Below the pieces are notes generated by a model. The model was not told where the DNA came from. It ran no database searches and saw only the letters and a program-made list of their open reading frames with translations. This document shows, in pieces, positions 12,165 to 22,892 of a stretch of DNA of 64,000 bases. Source of the stretch: Dryomyza anilis (lineage: Eukaryota; Arthropoda; Insecta; Diptera; Dryomyzidae). A program made the position numbers and the translations under genes. Positions within the stretch are counted from its first letter, which is position 1; each line of letters starts with the position of its first letter. The stretch lies in contig OX638133.1 in assembly GCA_951804985.1 (NCBI GenBank), positions 50,324,170 to 50,388,169 on the forward strand, read 5' to 3'.

Positions 12165-12557
12165 TTAAGATTGTATACCCTTTAGGGGCTGATGATCTGT
12201 ATAAATTTTAAATGGTCTTCCCAAAAGATATGCCCTAAAATTTTTTGTTGCCCATACAATTGCCAAAAATTCTTTCTCTATAGTAGAGTAGCGTGTTTCC
12301 GCATCGATAAGAGACCTACTGGCAAACGCGTTCGGACGGTCGCTTCCAACTTCACCTTGCGAAAGAACCGCGCCAATTGCTTCGTTACTGGCGTCTGTCG
12401 TGAGCAAAAAGGGTTCGTTAAAATCCGGATACCCTAGTATGGGTGGTGACATAATTGCCTCTTTAAGTTTTAAAAACGAATTCTGACAATTGTCGTTCCA
12501 TATGAACTTAGCGTCATTTTTAAGCAAACAGTTTATTGGTAATGACAATTTCGCCAT
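12165..12557 (-). pseudogene. Gypsy A RNase H domain
   Basis: A 130-codon open stretch matching the RNase H domain of Ty3/gypsy pol, which degrades RNA in RNA-DNA hybrids. Visible motifs: TTDASNEAIGAVLSQ (catalytic Asp), AETRYSTIEKEFLAIVWA (catalytic Glu) and IYTDHQPL (catalytic Asp). The domain looks intact here, while it is deleted from every pol copy in element B. It is separated from RT by frame breaks and stops, and lies within a non-functional pol. Confidence 0.88.
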
Positions 12558-12799
12558 ACCTCCTATAAATTTTCTGTAATTATTAATTAAGCCTAAAAAT
12601 GCTTGAACTTCCTTCCTATTTTTCGGAACGGGAATTTTTTTTACACACTACTTTGGCTGGGTCTGGTAGGGCACCTAACTCAGAACACTTATGTCCTAAA
12701 TATATAACCTCGCGTCGCAAAAACTGACATTTCTCTGTATTTAATTTTAAATTATGTTCTCTCAGCTTTTGCAAAACTTTGCATAGCCTATGCTCGTGT

Positions 12800-13355
12800 T
12801 CTGATAAATACCGAATGGCATTCTGTTAAATTCGAAATGACCAAGACCTGTACTGAAAGCAGTTTTTTCTTTGTCACTATCTTCAACTAGAACCTGATGG
12901 TAACCACTTGCTTAATCTAGTGTTGAAAAATACCGACTATGACCTAACTGGTCTAAAATCTCATCTATTCGTGGTATAGAAAATACCTGTTTGATGGTGA
13001 CTTCATTTAATTTTCGGAAATCTATAAACAGTCTCCATTTCTTATTGCCATCTTTATCGCACTTTTTAGGTACCAATAATAATGGCGAATTCCAAGGCGA
13101 CATGCTTGGTGAAATAATTCCATCGTCTAACATCTTTGATACTTGTCTATTAATCTCATTTCTATGCATATGAGGAAGATTATACTGTTTCTGATTTATT
13201 GGTGGCTGATTCCATTGTGTGGGTATTTCATGCTTTAATATCGGAGTGAATGTTAATTCATCCCCTTCCAAATTAAAAACGTCATGATATGACAAGCAAA
13301 TATTTTGCAAAGAGGCAACTTCTTCTTTATTTAATGATTCATCGATCTTCACATT
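12800..13355 (-). pseudogene. Gypsy A reverse transcriptase, broken
   Basis: The frame opening at 13352 reads KIDESLNKEEVASLQNI, then the RT fingers and WRLFIDFRKLNEVTIKQVF, SIPRIDEILDQLGHSRYFST-LD. A TTA-to-TAA change stops it at 12912, where the other copies continue LASGYHQVL. Homology continues to RMPFG and then jumps to the thumb: about 150 bp holding the YLDD catalytic motif is deleted near 12812. RT activity is impossible from this copy. Confidence 0.88.
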
Positions 13356-13357
13356 CC

Positions 13358-13840
13358 CTAATAATCTATCATTTCTATTTTTATATTAACCGAGTTTATT
13401 GTATTTATTGTAGAACTCGTCTTTGTTCCTTCTTTATATTTGTTAAAATTTGAAAATTGTGGCTTGAAATTGCTATCAATGGTTACCTCCTTATCGGTGG
13501 CATTTAAAATTAAAAAATATACTCTTTTAATTTTACAAATCGTGAATTTATTATACATTTCTGACGATGAAACGCACATTGCGCTAATAATAAAGAGAAA
13601 TATTGAAATTACTTCATTGCAAATTATACTCGCCCCTGTATGGAATGTATCTACAGTCTTGCCAGACGTTTGATCTACAATTCCCAAATTTTCAGGGCAG
13701 TTAATTACAACTTTTTTTTTATCTGATTTCCTTTTGATTTTATTATTCTTAATTTTAATATATTTAACTTCCGATTCAATTGATTTTACGTTCCTAAATT
13801 TATTTGCTTTCTTTATAATTTGTTTATTTTTAATTTCCAT
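13358..13840 (-). pseudogene. Gypsy A protease/RT linker with protease deleted
   Basis: A 160-codon frame rich in Lys, Ile and Asn. Its first half matches the region before protease in element B (VVINCPENL, TSGKTVDTF). Its second half matches the protease-RT linker (LNATDKEVTIDSNFKPQF). The join at about 13520 removes the whole aspartic protease (VDSGAE motif) and flanks, about 650 bp relative to element B. It ends at a stop just before RT, whose frame is shifted; the same frame switch is present in the element B copies. Confidence 0.8.
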
Positions 13841-14150
13841 AATTCCTATATTCTGTTCATTATTCGCGTCAAGTTGTGTATTATTATTATTTAGTTCATT
13901 ATATGTTTTTGTTGGAAGATTTCTATCTTCATTAATATGTATTTTTACATTTTGTTCTTCATTTTCTGCGTTAATAATATTCGCTGTTTTATTTTGTTGT
14001 AGTGTCGTCTTTGGAACTTCTACAACTACTGGCCTTACTACACTATTTGCTAAGGGTCCCCAGTTTAGTGGCCTTGACTGGGCCCCTGGTAGTTTCCCTG
14101 TGGACTGCTATTATTGTTCCATGCATCATATTTGCGTTTGGCATAATAAT

Positions 14151-14621
14151 TCATAATAACATGTCCTTCCTTTCTGCGTCCTTAGTGCAATATTTAGCGG
14201 GTCTGTTTGCAAAATTCCCATTACCATTATTTCCTTTAAAAACTTGTGTATCGCGTTTAACACGACAATCCCCCTCGACGTGGCACCAATCGCATCTCAA
14301 TCCTGGAGCATCCCCGCCTTGGTTCTGGATACCACCTTGACCATTTACCTGAGGTACGGGTGGCTTACTTCCTTGGGGTGCAGTATGTCCTGGAACAACA
14401 TTCCGACCCGAACGATCTGCACACTGTTCATGTCCATAAGTACGACAGTCACTGCAATACGGAGTGTTTCTCCGTGTATGACATTCATCCCTCAGATGTC
14501 CTTTCTTCTTGCAAAAAGAACATGTAGGTATAGGCTGCTTCATACCTACATTTTGTGTTTTTACTATCGTCTCCTTTTTTTCATTGCCTTGGCCACCTGA
14601 TGCATTACGATTATTTAGCAT
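14151..14621 (-). pseudogene. Gypsy A gag, nucleocapsid region
   Basis: A 156-codon open stretch with zinc knuckles that bind genomic RNA: CSFCKKKGHLRDEC (CX2CX4HX4C), then a variant CSDCRTYGHEQC, and a weak third Cys cluster CDWCHVEGDC. Between them is a Gly/Pro/Gln-rich segment. The homologous part of element B is at 56667-57056. It is in order after the capsid piece at 14741-15190, with a frame break between. Confidence 0.88.
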
Positions 14622-14740
14622 GAAGGCCGATGAGGGCTCATTGAAATGGACTCCAAACTTGTCTATGCCCGTTAACTCTGCTGACTCGCATGGACCAATA
14701 CCTCTTCCACCAATTTCTCCAGTGTTGTAATTCCGAAGTC

Positions 14741-15190
14741 CTACTTAAATGAGCTTTTAACTAAATTATTTAATTCATTAACGAACACGTCGTCTTTCGT
14801 ATCATTATATTTACATTTAATCGTGCTTAATGCTGCCGACTGCAGGTTAACCAAACGCCTCGAGAAAAATCTAATACTTTCCCCCGGATACTGAGATGCC
14901 TTTCTAATGTCATATTGAATGGCATCTACTGACCTACATTCCAAGTACGTATTCCTTAACAGATTGTATAAATGGTCTATTGTGTCATACTCCTTTAAAC
15001 TTACTACGTCAGAAGCATCTCCCTGTAAACGAACCCTAACGCCTTTAATTTGTTCAGGCTTCAGTTCTGCCCTCACCACTTTCCATCCTCCAATAAAACG
15101 GCGAAGATCCGTCCTCAGCGATGATGAGTCTGCACCCGCAAAATCTGGCACCGTATTTTTAACGAATTTCGAGACTTCGCCTAATCCCAT
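14741..15190 (-). pseudogene. Gypsy A gag, capsid region
   Basis: A 149-codon open stretch with features of a retrotransposon gag capsid: LRRFIGGWKVVRAELKPEQI, LYNLLRNTYLECRSVDAIQ and ESIRFFSRRLVNLQSAALS. It assembles the particle shell in functional relatives. It lies between the N-terminal gag piece and the zinc knuckles on the same strand; frameshifts separate all three. Element B carries no counterpart because it is cut off by the LOA-like element at 57063. Confidence 0.75.
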
Positions 15191-15581
15191 GTTGCCCTGT
15201 GTTGTGATGTCGTTACTTTCTATGGTATCCTTGTGGTATAGGGACGTCTCGTGCGCTGTCTTAACCTCCTCAAATATCTAATACGCGCGTTCAACTCCTG
15301 TATTTTGTTGTTCGCTTCCTCCAACGTCGCGTACTCCTCCCTTGCCTGGCGTCTGACAGAATTATTTATTGATTCCTCAGAAATTTACTTTTCTTTCAAT
15401 AAATTTCTTAATTTTATGTTTGCCTCATCTATTTTAGCTGTTCTTCTAACTCTGCTGTACGTTTTAAACAATAATCGTTTAAACGTTTCTCAACCCGTCA
15501 ACTAATCTTTCTAATTCAACATTTTCTGCTAAAACAGATTTAATTTTTAAATTCTGGAAATTTAGTAACTCTTCTACTATT

Positions 15582-15770
15582 TTATTCTATTTTATCTGCC
15601 TCCTCTAATTTAGATAAATGCAGAATTCTAGATATATTATCTTTTAATAATGCTGTACTATCTTTATTTAGTATTGTTGGTACAAATTGCGACCATAATT
15701 TTTCAACAAATCTGTCCAATTCGCTAGATTGCTTTTGAATATACGCATTTAATTCATTAGTATCTGCCAT
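15582..15770 (-). pseudogene. Gypsy A gag, N-terminal piece
   Basis: A 62-codon frame beginning MADTNELNAYIQKQSSELDR, the first good ATG downstream of the 5' LTR (916 bp after it) and just ahead of the capsid-like piece. It is acidic and probably coiled-coil. A stop after KLEEADKIE is followed in frame by NKIVEELLNFQNLKIKS, suggesting a single nonsense change. Family identity rests on position rather than motif. Confidence 0.55.
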
Positions 15771-16685
15771 TAAATATTTTCAATCCATTTAATACGTTAT
15801 CTTTATCTTTTAATTTAAAAAAATAAATTTCATTTAGTTGTAATTGAAAATTTCAATGAAACACCAAAACAAATTTCAATGAATCTGTTTTCTATAATAT
15901 TGGAAAAATATTTTTATTTTTCCAAATAAATAAATTCGGTTACTCAAGATTGTAAAAAAAAAATTTACATACAATGATTTTTTAATATGAAATTTTTGTT
16001 ATTTTTAAAATCATAACAGCAATCAGTGCTGTGTTTACACGCTTTAAAATTTAATCAAATCATTTAGTTTTTATTTGTTATACACTGGAGGGTCCGTAGT
16101 TTGGAATCTCAGTGTTATTTCGATTATTATATTGTCCTTTTTCTTTTCAGACAATTTGTAAAATTTCGATTTTTTAATAAAAATATGATTAAATTAAAAT
16201 TTATGTAATCACTGTTACTATGTAATTATTTTCATAGTACAGAAGTCGTTTAAGAGAAATGTCAAGTGTAAACTTATTATTTAGAATATTATAAAAAATT
16301 AAAATTTTAAATATTTCTAAATGTTACTACATTCGGAAAAGATATATTGATTTTTTTTTATCGCATTTTATTTTTCATTTAATTTGATATAAAAATTAAT
16401 TCTCTTTTTCGATATTTGATTTTATATATTTTTTTATATTATTTAGAATGTTAAACATTTTTTATTTATAACTTTAAAAAACTCTCCCTATCTCAATAAC
16501 AAAAAAAAAACAAAATATAATTAAATCTAGTTTTCAAAACTCCCTTTTTTTAAATTAAAAAACAAATAATTAAAATTTTTAATCACTTACCATTTTGGTT
16601 ACTTTTTTTCTCGTCCTCCTTCCTTCGTCCTTCTTTCCACTCTCGGTCCCTAAAAGGTTGGTACCGACGTACCGGCTGCCCCAAA
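15771..16685 (-). promoter_or_regulatory. Gypsy A 5' leader and candidate primer-binding site
   Basis: A non-coding, AT-rich leader between the 5' LTR and gag. Three bases inside the LTR edge the minus strand reads TGGGGCAGCCGGTACGTC (16666-16683). Its TGG start and position suit a tRNA primer-binding site, but I cannot name the tRNA. No gene is seen in the rest. Confidence 0.5.
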
Positions 16686-17349
16686 TGTTGTAAATTTTTA
16701 GAGATGAATTTTAATTAATTAAAGAACACTTTTTACTTTTAGATTTAAAAAAAGAACACTTTTATTATTTTAACGCTTTTATTAACTTTACTACCTCCAC
16801 TTGAGGCTGACTAAACTACAATCTTTTAAATTGCAACGAAAGGTATTAACAATACCTTCGTTGCAAGCTTATCTTAAATTCTATTTTCACTATGTTCTGG
16901 TGAGTTTTCACTTTCACTCAATTTTGATGTACGTGACTTTTGAAGAAAGTCCGACTTGCAGTTTTTGGCTGACACCAATTGCAAAATAGTATAATTGTGG
17001 GAGAACCGCTGCTTTGCTTATTTTAACATAGACCCAAAATTATGCAATGAAAGAGGTGTGGTCTAAGTAAAGCTTTAGAGCTTTGCCAAATTATTGCAAG
17101 ATTCTGTTAACTGTGCAAGCTAACCTGAAAGAGGTGTGGTCTAAGCAAAGATTTAGCGTTTTGCCAAATTATTATCATTGTTGCCAACGTGAAGCGTTGG
17201 GACAATGCTATGAACATGTTGCTGTACAACATGAGTTCAACATGATATGAAAAACATGATGCGCTCAACATGTGTAAAGAAACATCCAAAACTGAATAAA
17301 TAGTGAAGAACCATAAAGAAAAGAAAAATGTGTGAGCTAATTCGCAACA
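16686..17349 (-). repeat. 5' LTR of gypsy A (664 bp)
   Basis: Starts TGTTGTAAATTTTT and ends AGCTAATTCGCAACA on the plus strand, matching 4741-6310 without the MITE. Followed by CATG, the second copy of the 4-bp target duplication. An 11-bp block present in the left copy (about 6220) is changed here to GTGTAAAGAAACATCC; several such differences show the insertion is not very recent. Confidence 0.92.
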
Positions 17350-18475
17350 CATGACAAGGTCAGAACAGCCGTTGCTCGGCTGAAAAACAACAAAGCCGCA
17401 GGTGCTGGTGTCCTGCCTGCTGAATTGTTTAAGGCCGGAGGCGAAGAGCTAATAGAGAGCATGCACGAGCTCGTAAGCAGAATATGGTCGGATAAAAGCA
17501 TGCCAAGTGACTGGAACCTAAGTGTACTCTGCCCAATCCTTAATAAAGGGGATCCCACTATCTGCGCCAACTACCGTGGGATCAGCCTACTCAATATCGC
17601 ATACAAGGTTTTATCGAGCGTATTATGTGAAAGACTGAAGCCCATCGTCAACAGGCTGATTGGACCTTATCAGTGCGGCTTCAGACCTGGAAAGTCCACC
17701 ATAGACCAGATTTTCACATTGCGCCTAATCCAGGAAAAGACCCTAGAAAAAGTGTCACGCTGCTCGCATATGTCGACGATATTGATATCATTTGCAGGAG
17801 CACACGAGCAGTCAGCGCGTGTGCTCCTGCTCCACACGCGTCGAATAGGTCTAGCGGTGAACGAGGACAAGACGAAGTTCCTTGTGTCAACAAGCAAAAA
17901 AGAGTCCGTGCGTCTTGGACAAAAAGCTGATTTTGACTCCCACAAGTTCGGCATTGTGAAGGACTTCGTTTATCTGGGATCTAGCGTAAACAGCAACAAC
18001 GACGTCAGCCTGGAGATCAAACGGAGAATAACTCTAGAGAGTAGTAGAGCCCTCTTTACAAAAATAACGCTCTACAAGTCACTCATCATGCCCGTCCTAC
18101 TTTATGGTGCAGAAAGATGGACGCTGGCCTCCACCGATGAGAGAGTACAGGGAACGTTCGAGAGAAAGATTCTCCGTAAAATCTTTGGCCCTATCTGCCT
18201 TGCTAACTAGTATCGAATCAAGATGAACCATGAGCTGTATGAGTTATTCGACGACATTGACATAGTCAAGCGCATCAAGATCCAGCGGCTTCGCTGGCTA
18301 GGTCATGTCGAACGAATGGATGAAAACACTCCAGCCAAGAAGGTGGAGGACAACCTGGCAACGCTTGGTATTTCTAACTGGCGTCAGCGCGCGCAAAGCA
18401 GATCCGACTGGCGCGGCTTTATCTCAGCGGCCAAAACCGACCCACGGTTGTAAGGGCTATTTAAGTAAGTAAGTA
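17350..18475 (+). pseudogene. Non-LTR retrotransposon reverse transcriptase, downstream part
   Basis: Continuation of 4139-4740. It reads LKNNKAAGAG, DWNLSVLCPILNKGD, NYRGISLLNIAYKVLSSVLC, GPYQCGFRPGKST and then jumps after QEKT(L)EK. About 120 residues of the RT palm are missing. The catalytic motif survives as AYVDDIDII at 17769-17780 in another frame, followed by NEDKTKFLVSTSK, FVYLGSSVN and VLLYGAERWTL. The C-terminus is at 18223-18453 (IQRLRWLGHVERMD, LGISNWRQRA). The element ends in (TAAG)n at 18462-18475, a short tandem tail typical of RTE/CR1-grade elements, then the target duplication. Confidence 0.88.
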
Positions 18476-18486
18476 GATAGCAACAT

Positions 18487-18805
18487 CCTGAGTTCTTGGA
18501 CATTTGCAACAAAACTTTTGGCTTATTTTGACATTTGACTATTATAAAAAAGGAAAATGGCGTAGTTTTTTCTTACGCTCGAATTGTCTACAACAATTAA
18601 GTGAATCCAATGATTTGAAAAAGTGTCAGCTCATCATATAATACATTTTAATGGTAAAAGTGAAAATAAATTTTCTCGGGATTGAAATTATCAACACGTG
18701 ATGGAAATATTTTTTTTCACAGTTTACTTTGATGACAGCAGCGCCGGGTCAACTTAGTTCTTCCGCGAAGAAGTCTCAAGTCGATGTACAATATTATCTT
18801 CGAAG
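18487..18805. other. Unassigned spacer
   Basis: AT-rich DNA right of the non-LTR target site; no gene, repeat or motif recognised. Confidence 0.55.
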
Positions 18806-19646
18806 GATTTATAAAGACGATGGCGATATATAACCAGTATAGAGTTTTAATTCTAGAATACATAAAATACATTTGATTCATTTTATTTTAATTCAATAAA
18901 AATTACTCCGCGAATTCTAATGGAGTACCTGTTCCAAATATTCCTCAACTATCTTCCTATGTGTAAAATGTTTAATTGATGTTTTATATAAATAATCGTA
19001 AATATGAAAGATGGTTGCCGGAAATATTATTCGTATTTGACGGATATTTGAGAGAAGGTTGTCTCAAAGATGATACAAATAATTAGTAAATAACTTGATA
19101 TTTAGGGCTGTGATATTTCTGGTAACCATGTTTGTGTTCTTAGTGTGTGTAGTTATTTTAATATTATGCAGCACTACTTGTTTTTACTGCATTTTTATTC
19201 ATTTTTAATAGTTTTACTACTATATAGTAGTTATTTTCTTCCATGTGTTTTATCCGTTTTCAACATATCCAAAATCAAGAGTTGTCAAATTCACACTCGA
19301 AACTGCACTAAGAAAACAAAGATGATTACCAGAAATATCACAGCCCTAAATATAAAGTTATTTACAATTTATTTAGATCGTATTTGAGACAACCATCTCT
19401 CAAACATCCGTCAAATACGATAAATATTTCTAGCAACCATCTTTCAAATTTACGATTATGTACAGCAACCATCAATTAAACATTTTACAAATAGGAAAAT
19501 TGTTGATGAATATTTGGATAAGGTACTCCATTAGAATTCGCGAAGTATTTTTTATTGAATTGAAAGAAAATGAATCAAATGAATTTTTATTTATTCTAGA
19601 ATTAAAACAGTATACTGGTTATACATCACCATCGTCTTTATAAATC
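18806..19646. mobile_element. Foldback-type element with ~340-bp inverted arms
   Basis: The left arm from GATTTATAAAGACGATGG (18806) to about 19148 returns in reverse complement at about 19305-19646, ending CCATCGTCTTTATAAATC. Matching internal blocks include CAGTATA near both ends, TTCTAGAATA, GTACTCCATTAG, and GGGCTGTGATATTTCTGGTA. The ~155-bp loop has no coding capacity. Arms differ by small indels, so it is moderately old. A non-autonomous foldback/MITE is the best description; I see no clear target duplication. Confidence 0.82.
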
Positions 19647-19763
19647 GTTCACGTAGAACATGCACGTAGAGGGTTGCTGTGCATTTGATGCATCTACGTA
19701 ACGTGGTTATGACGATCTACCGGAACAATAATATTCATATTGCTTTTATGGCTTAGCTGTGGT

Positions 19764-19971
<208 letters not shown>

Positions 19972-20424
19972 AGTAATGGCCACGTTGTTTGCTAGTACTG
20001 TGCAAGCGTCGAAATGGTAAAGTCGCACGTTGGGAAAAAATGATCAAATACGCGCGTATGGCTTTTTTTTTGATTTCACGTATATACTAAAATATAGGTA
20101 TTTACATATTTGAATATTCTTAAAGATAATTCTTTGGGGAATCGAGTGGCATACTCAGTTTTCTTTTTAGTGGTACCTTACACCGATACCCTACATTTAA
20201 AAAGTAACTTTGTAGAATATTTTGTAAAATTGTTCTGATGAGTAGAAATTAAATATAATACATATATTTTTGATCGATATAACCTTGGTTAATTTGTGTA
20301 CATATATTCCGTCCATTCTCCATGACTTAAGACTGTTGAACCATCAACGAACTCAACACTCTAAGTATTAAAAATCCTTATTTTTAAATTTTAATGTTGT
20401 GAATTTGTGTTCCATTGTACATTA

Positions 20425-20735
20425 TAATAATAATAATAGTTTGGCGCTACAGTCCTGTACAGAACTTCGGCCGAGCTCTCTCACCATTTTGAGCTGTGCG
20501 TGTTATATTTGTACTCAAAGTGGTAGGACCTACAGTTTATTGCCGAATCCGAACGGCGGGTGAGAGCTTTTTCATAGGCAATGGTTTTACTCTCGTAGGT
20601 TTGCCATTTACTGACGAGAGGTAGCGCGGTATAGAAAAATGTTTCTATGAAAAGATGTTGTTAGCCCCAGTCCAGGCTTGAACCGGGGACCTTTCGGCTC
20701 GCAGTCCAACGAACTAACCACTGAGCTACCGCGGC
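20425..20735 (-). mobile_element. tRNA-derived SINE
   Basis: Read on the minus strand it starts GTAGCCGCGG and carries a pol III A-box-like TAGCTCAGTGGTTAG (20714-20728) and a B box GGTTCAAGCC (about 20675-20684), a tRNA-like head. A ~200-bp unrelated body and an (ATT)n tail at 20425-20437 follow. TACATTA flanks both sides (20418-20424 and 20736-20742), a 7-bp target duplication. It moves using another element's reverse transcriptase. The head cannot be a functional tRNA: no proper acceptor stem closes. Confidence 0.88.
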
Positions 20736-20964
20736 TACATTAATATTTCAAAATATTTGTAAAAATATATAGGGTTGGCTATATATATTAAAATAATTAA
20801 AACCACTTACCTGATCCTGTCATGATTAAATAATAACAATGATTAATTATTAGATACACAAAACCACAAATAATATTTATTTCTAACTTTCTTCACTTTT
20901 TCAAATTATTTGACACATTTACAACAAATTAAATTTTAAGTAAACAAGTAAGTACCGTTATAAT

Positions 20965-21425
20965 TAGGGCTGTGCGATAAATTGTTTTACAGGAAATTCT
21001 GATTAATCGCAATCACGACTAATAAATTTGTCGATTAATCGTATTGTTTAATTAACCGAAAATAAGATTAATTGGTTAATTAAAACTTTTAATTAATGAA
21101 AATCCTTTTTAATTAAATTGCTGTTTAAAAAGATATCCAAAACTAAGTTTTGTTTAAAAAAACAAAAAATTGCAAATGCCGAAAAAGATAAGTAACAAGT
21201 ATAATATAGTTATTTATAATTATGCCAATAACAAAACAATTAATCGTACTTAAAATAATCATATTTCTGATTAATTGAGTAATCGTTTTTTAATTAATCA
21301 AAATTCTAATAAACCAAATAATAGAATTTTCGGTTAATCAAAAAAATATGACACATCGAAAATTTGATATATTGTGTTTACGATTAATCAGTTATTCTGG
21401 TAAAACGATTAATTGCACATACCTA
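20965..21425. mobile_element. hAT-like MITE
   Basis: Starts TAGGGCTGTGCGATAAATTG and ends in the near-complement TTAATTGCACATACCTA. Flanks are GTTATAAT (20957-20964) and GTTAGAAT (21426-21433), an 8-bp target duplication with one change. TAGGG-TGTGC-type ends with an 8-bp duplication are typical of hAT-derived MITEs. The 461-bp interior consists largely of repeated GATTAATCG/TTAATTA blocks in both orientations and encodes nothing. Confidence 0.82.
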
Positions 21426-21639
21426 GTTAGAATCGTGCATTATTATTAATACCCAGCAGAAAATGATATTATTGACAATAAAGTGATAAATTGAGGAAAT
21501 TGTAGAATATATTAATATCGTCAATTTTTGCACGAATGAGAGGTGGGCGTGTCTGTTTACCGATTTAGTTCATTTTCGAAGTTAGAACCATTTTTTGGCT
21601 AAAACATATTGAATCAAAATTTCATCGCATTCTAACCAG

Positions 21640-21830
21640 TAATATTCAAGTTACCGTGATTTTTGCCAGACAGCAACACAGACAGACATATACACTGACA
21701 TAACATACATAGATACAGACATATGAAAAGACGGGCATGGCAAACGGACTTGTTGAGTGATCAAGATCAAGAATATATATGCTTTTATATACCGACCAAT
21801 ACCTGAAAAAGCACGGTGATATATTTATTA
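21640..21830 (-). mobile_element. Degenerate INE-1/DINE-1-like relic
   Basis: On the minus strand the order is ATATATTCTTGATC, TGATCACTCAACAAGTCCG, GCCATGCCCGTC and then CTGTCTGT-type repeats, the same as in the Helitrons at 10451 and 42089 but heavily diverged. Ends are not clear. Confidence 0.6.
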
Positions 21831-22390
21831 CTTTTGTTTAAATCGGTTTTCATGAGCATTTAAAGGTTAGGTATACGGTATAAAATGACCTTTAGGCACA
21901 GGAAGGCGCAGATAAAATTGATATGGCTGTAACCACCATAAATCCTACTATTCTCTCAATATAGTATGATCGTGATCCATCCTGATCCAAAAAAGTTATA
22001 GGCTGCTAAATTTTATATTTGTTTGAATAATACTGAAAAAATACGTATATTTACATTCAAATATCCTTTGAGCAGAACATGCTATTAACATGAATTATAA
22101 GTTAGATAAGAGACCTATCTGTCTTTGTTATGTGATAAAAATTTGGTTGTATTTCACTTATAAATGAAAATTTTGCACGTATTTGAGTACACCCATTATA
22201 TCGTTGTACCAATACAGATGGCTATAACTCGGAAGTGGTAAGAGATATTTACATAAAAAAACGGGAATTTTTATCTGCATTCATCTTTTATATAATAAGC
22301 AATTCAAATGAAACATTCCCGTAAATTTTTGTTTTTGCCTCATGCGCGCGTATTTGACATTTTTTCCCAACGTGCGAAGGTGGGAGTTGG

Positions 22391-22564
22391 GCCCAATTGT
22401 TCTACCAGTACTTGCACAACGCTGGCAAACACTAATGCCAGTGCTGGCCCCGTTATTCGCCAGTACTGTGCCACAGTCGGTATGATAACGTCGGCGGGAG
22501 CTGGTCCCAAATTTTCTACCAGTCCTGGCACAATGCTGCCAAACTCTAATGCCAGCGCTGGCCC
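22391..22564 (+). repeat. Two 60-bp GC-rich repeats, 113 bp apart
   Basis: CCCAATTGTTCTACCAGTAC at 22392 and CCCAAATTTTCTACCAGTCC at 22505 start two ~60-bp units. Both continue CACAA(C/T)GCTG and end GCCAG(T/C)GCTGGCCC. A similar motif appears in the left inverted repeat near 19980, linking the two ends. Confidence 0.8.
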
Positions 22565-22607
22565 ATAGTTATGCCTAATCTAAATCTAAACATTATTTTG
22601 TTAACCT

Positions 22608-22818
22608 TTAGTATTAAGTACTCTTTTGTAAATATAACTGGCAACTCTGCGAATTTTTTTTTTTGCAACAAGAGTGGCATCCCTAGCGATAATATTTTTT
22701 GGTACAACTGCCAACTTTAGAAACATCCTTTTACTTACTTTTTATACAATCTTGTAAACGAGCACATGTGCTAATAAATGTCGAACAATAAAACTTAAAT
22801 CTAAAGTGTTTTATAACT
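22608..22818 (+). repeat. 5' LTR of gypsy D
   Basis: TTAGTATTAAGTACTCTTTT through GTGTTTTATAACT, matched at 26950-27158. AATAAA at 22779-22784 and again near 22790 could serve for polyadenylation. The exact ends and target duplication are not certain. Confidence 0.85.
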
Positions 22819-22892
22819 CAGATGTGGGGTACACTTACAAGCTAAATACCATCGAGCAATTTAACACACTTTTAAAAGAAAAAACCTGTAGA

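Larger units (their letters stand above)
19991..22385. repeat. Inverted repeat pair 2.3 kb apart
   Basis: The left copy at 19991-20062 contains CGCACGTTGGGAAAAAATGA and ATACGCGCG. The right copy at 22335-22385 contains CGCGCGTATTTGACATTTTT and CCCAACGTGCG, its reverse complement with small changes. Between them lie a SINE, a hAT-like MITE, an INE-1-like relic and unassigned AT-rich DNA (20063-20417, 21430-21630 and 21860-22330, nothing recognised). They could be termini of a larger transposon or two solo copies of one repeat. Confidence 0.7.

Noticed and set aside
20655..20735. A tRNA gene on the minus strand
   Set aside because: A- and B-box-like motifs are present, but the acceptor and anticodon stems do not close, and the sequence is the head of a SINE with target duplications and an (ATT)n tail.
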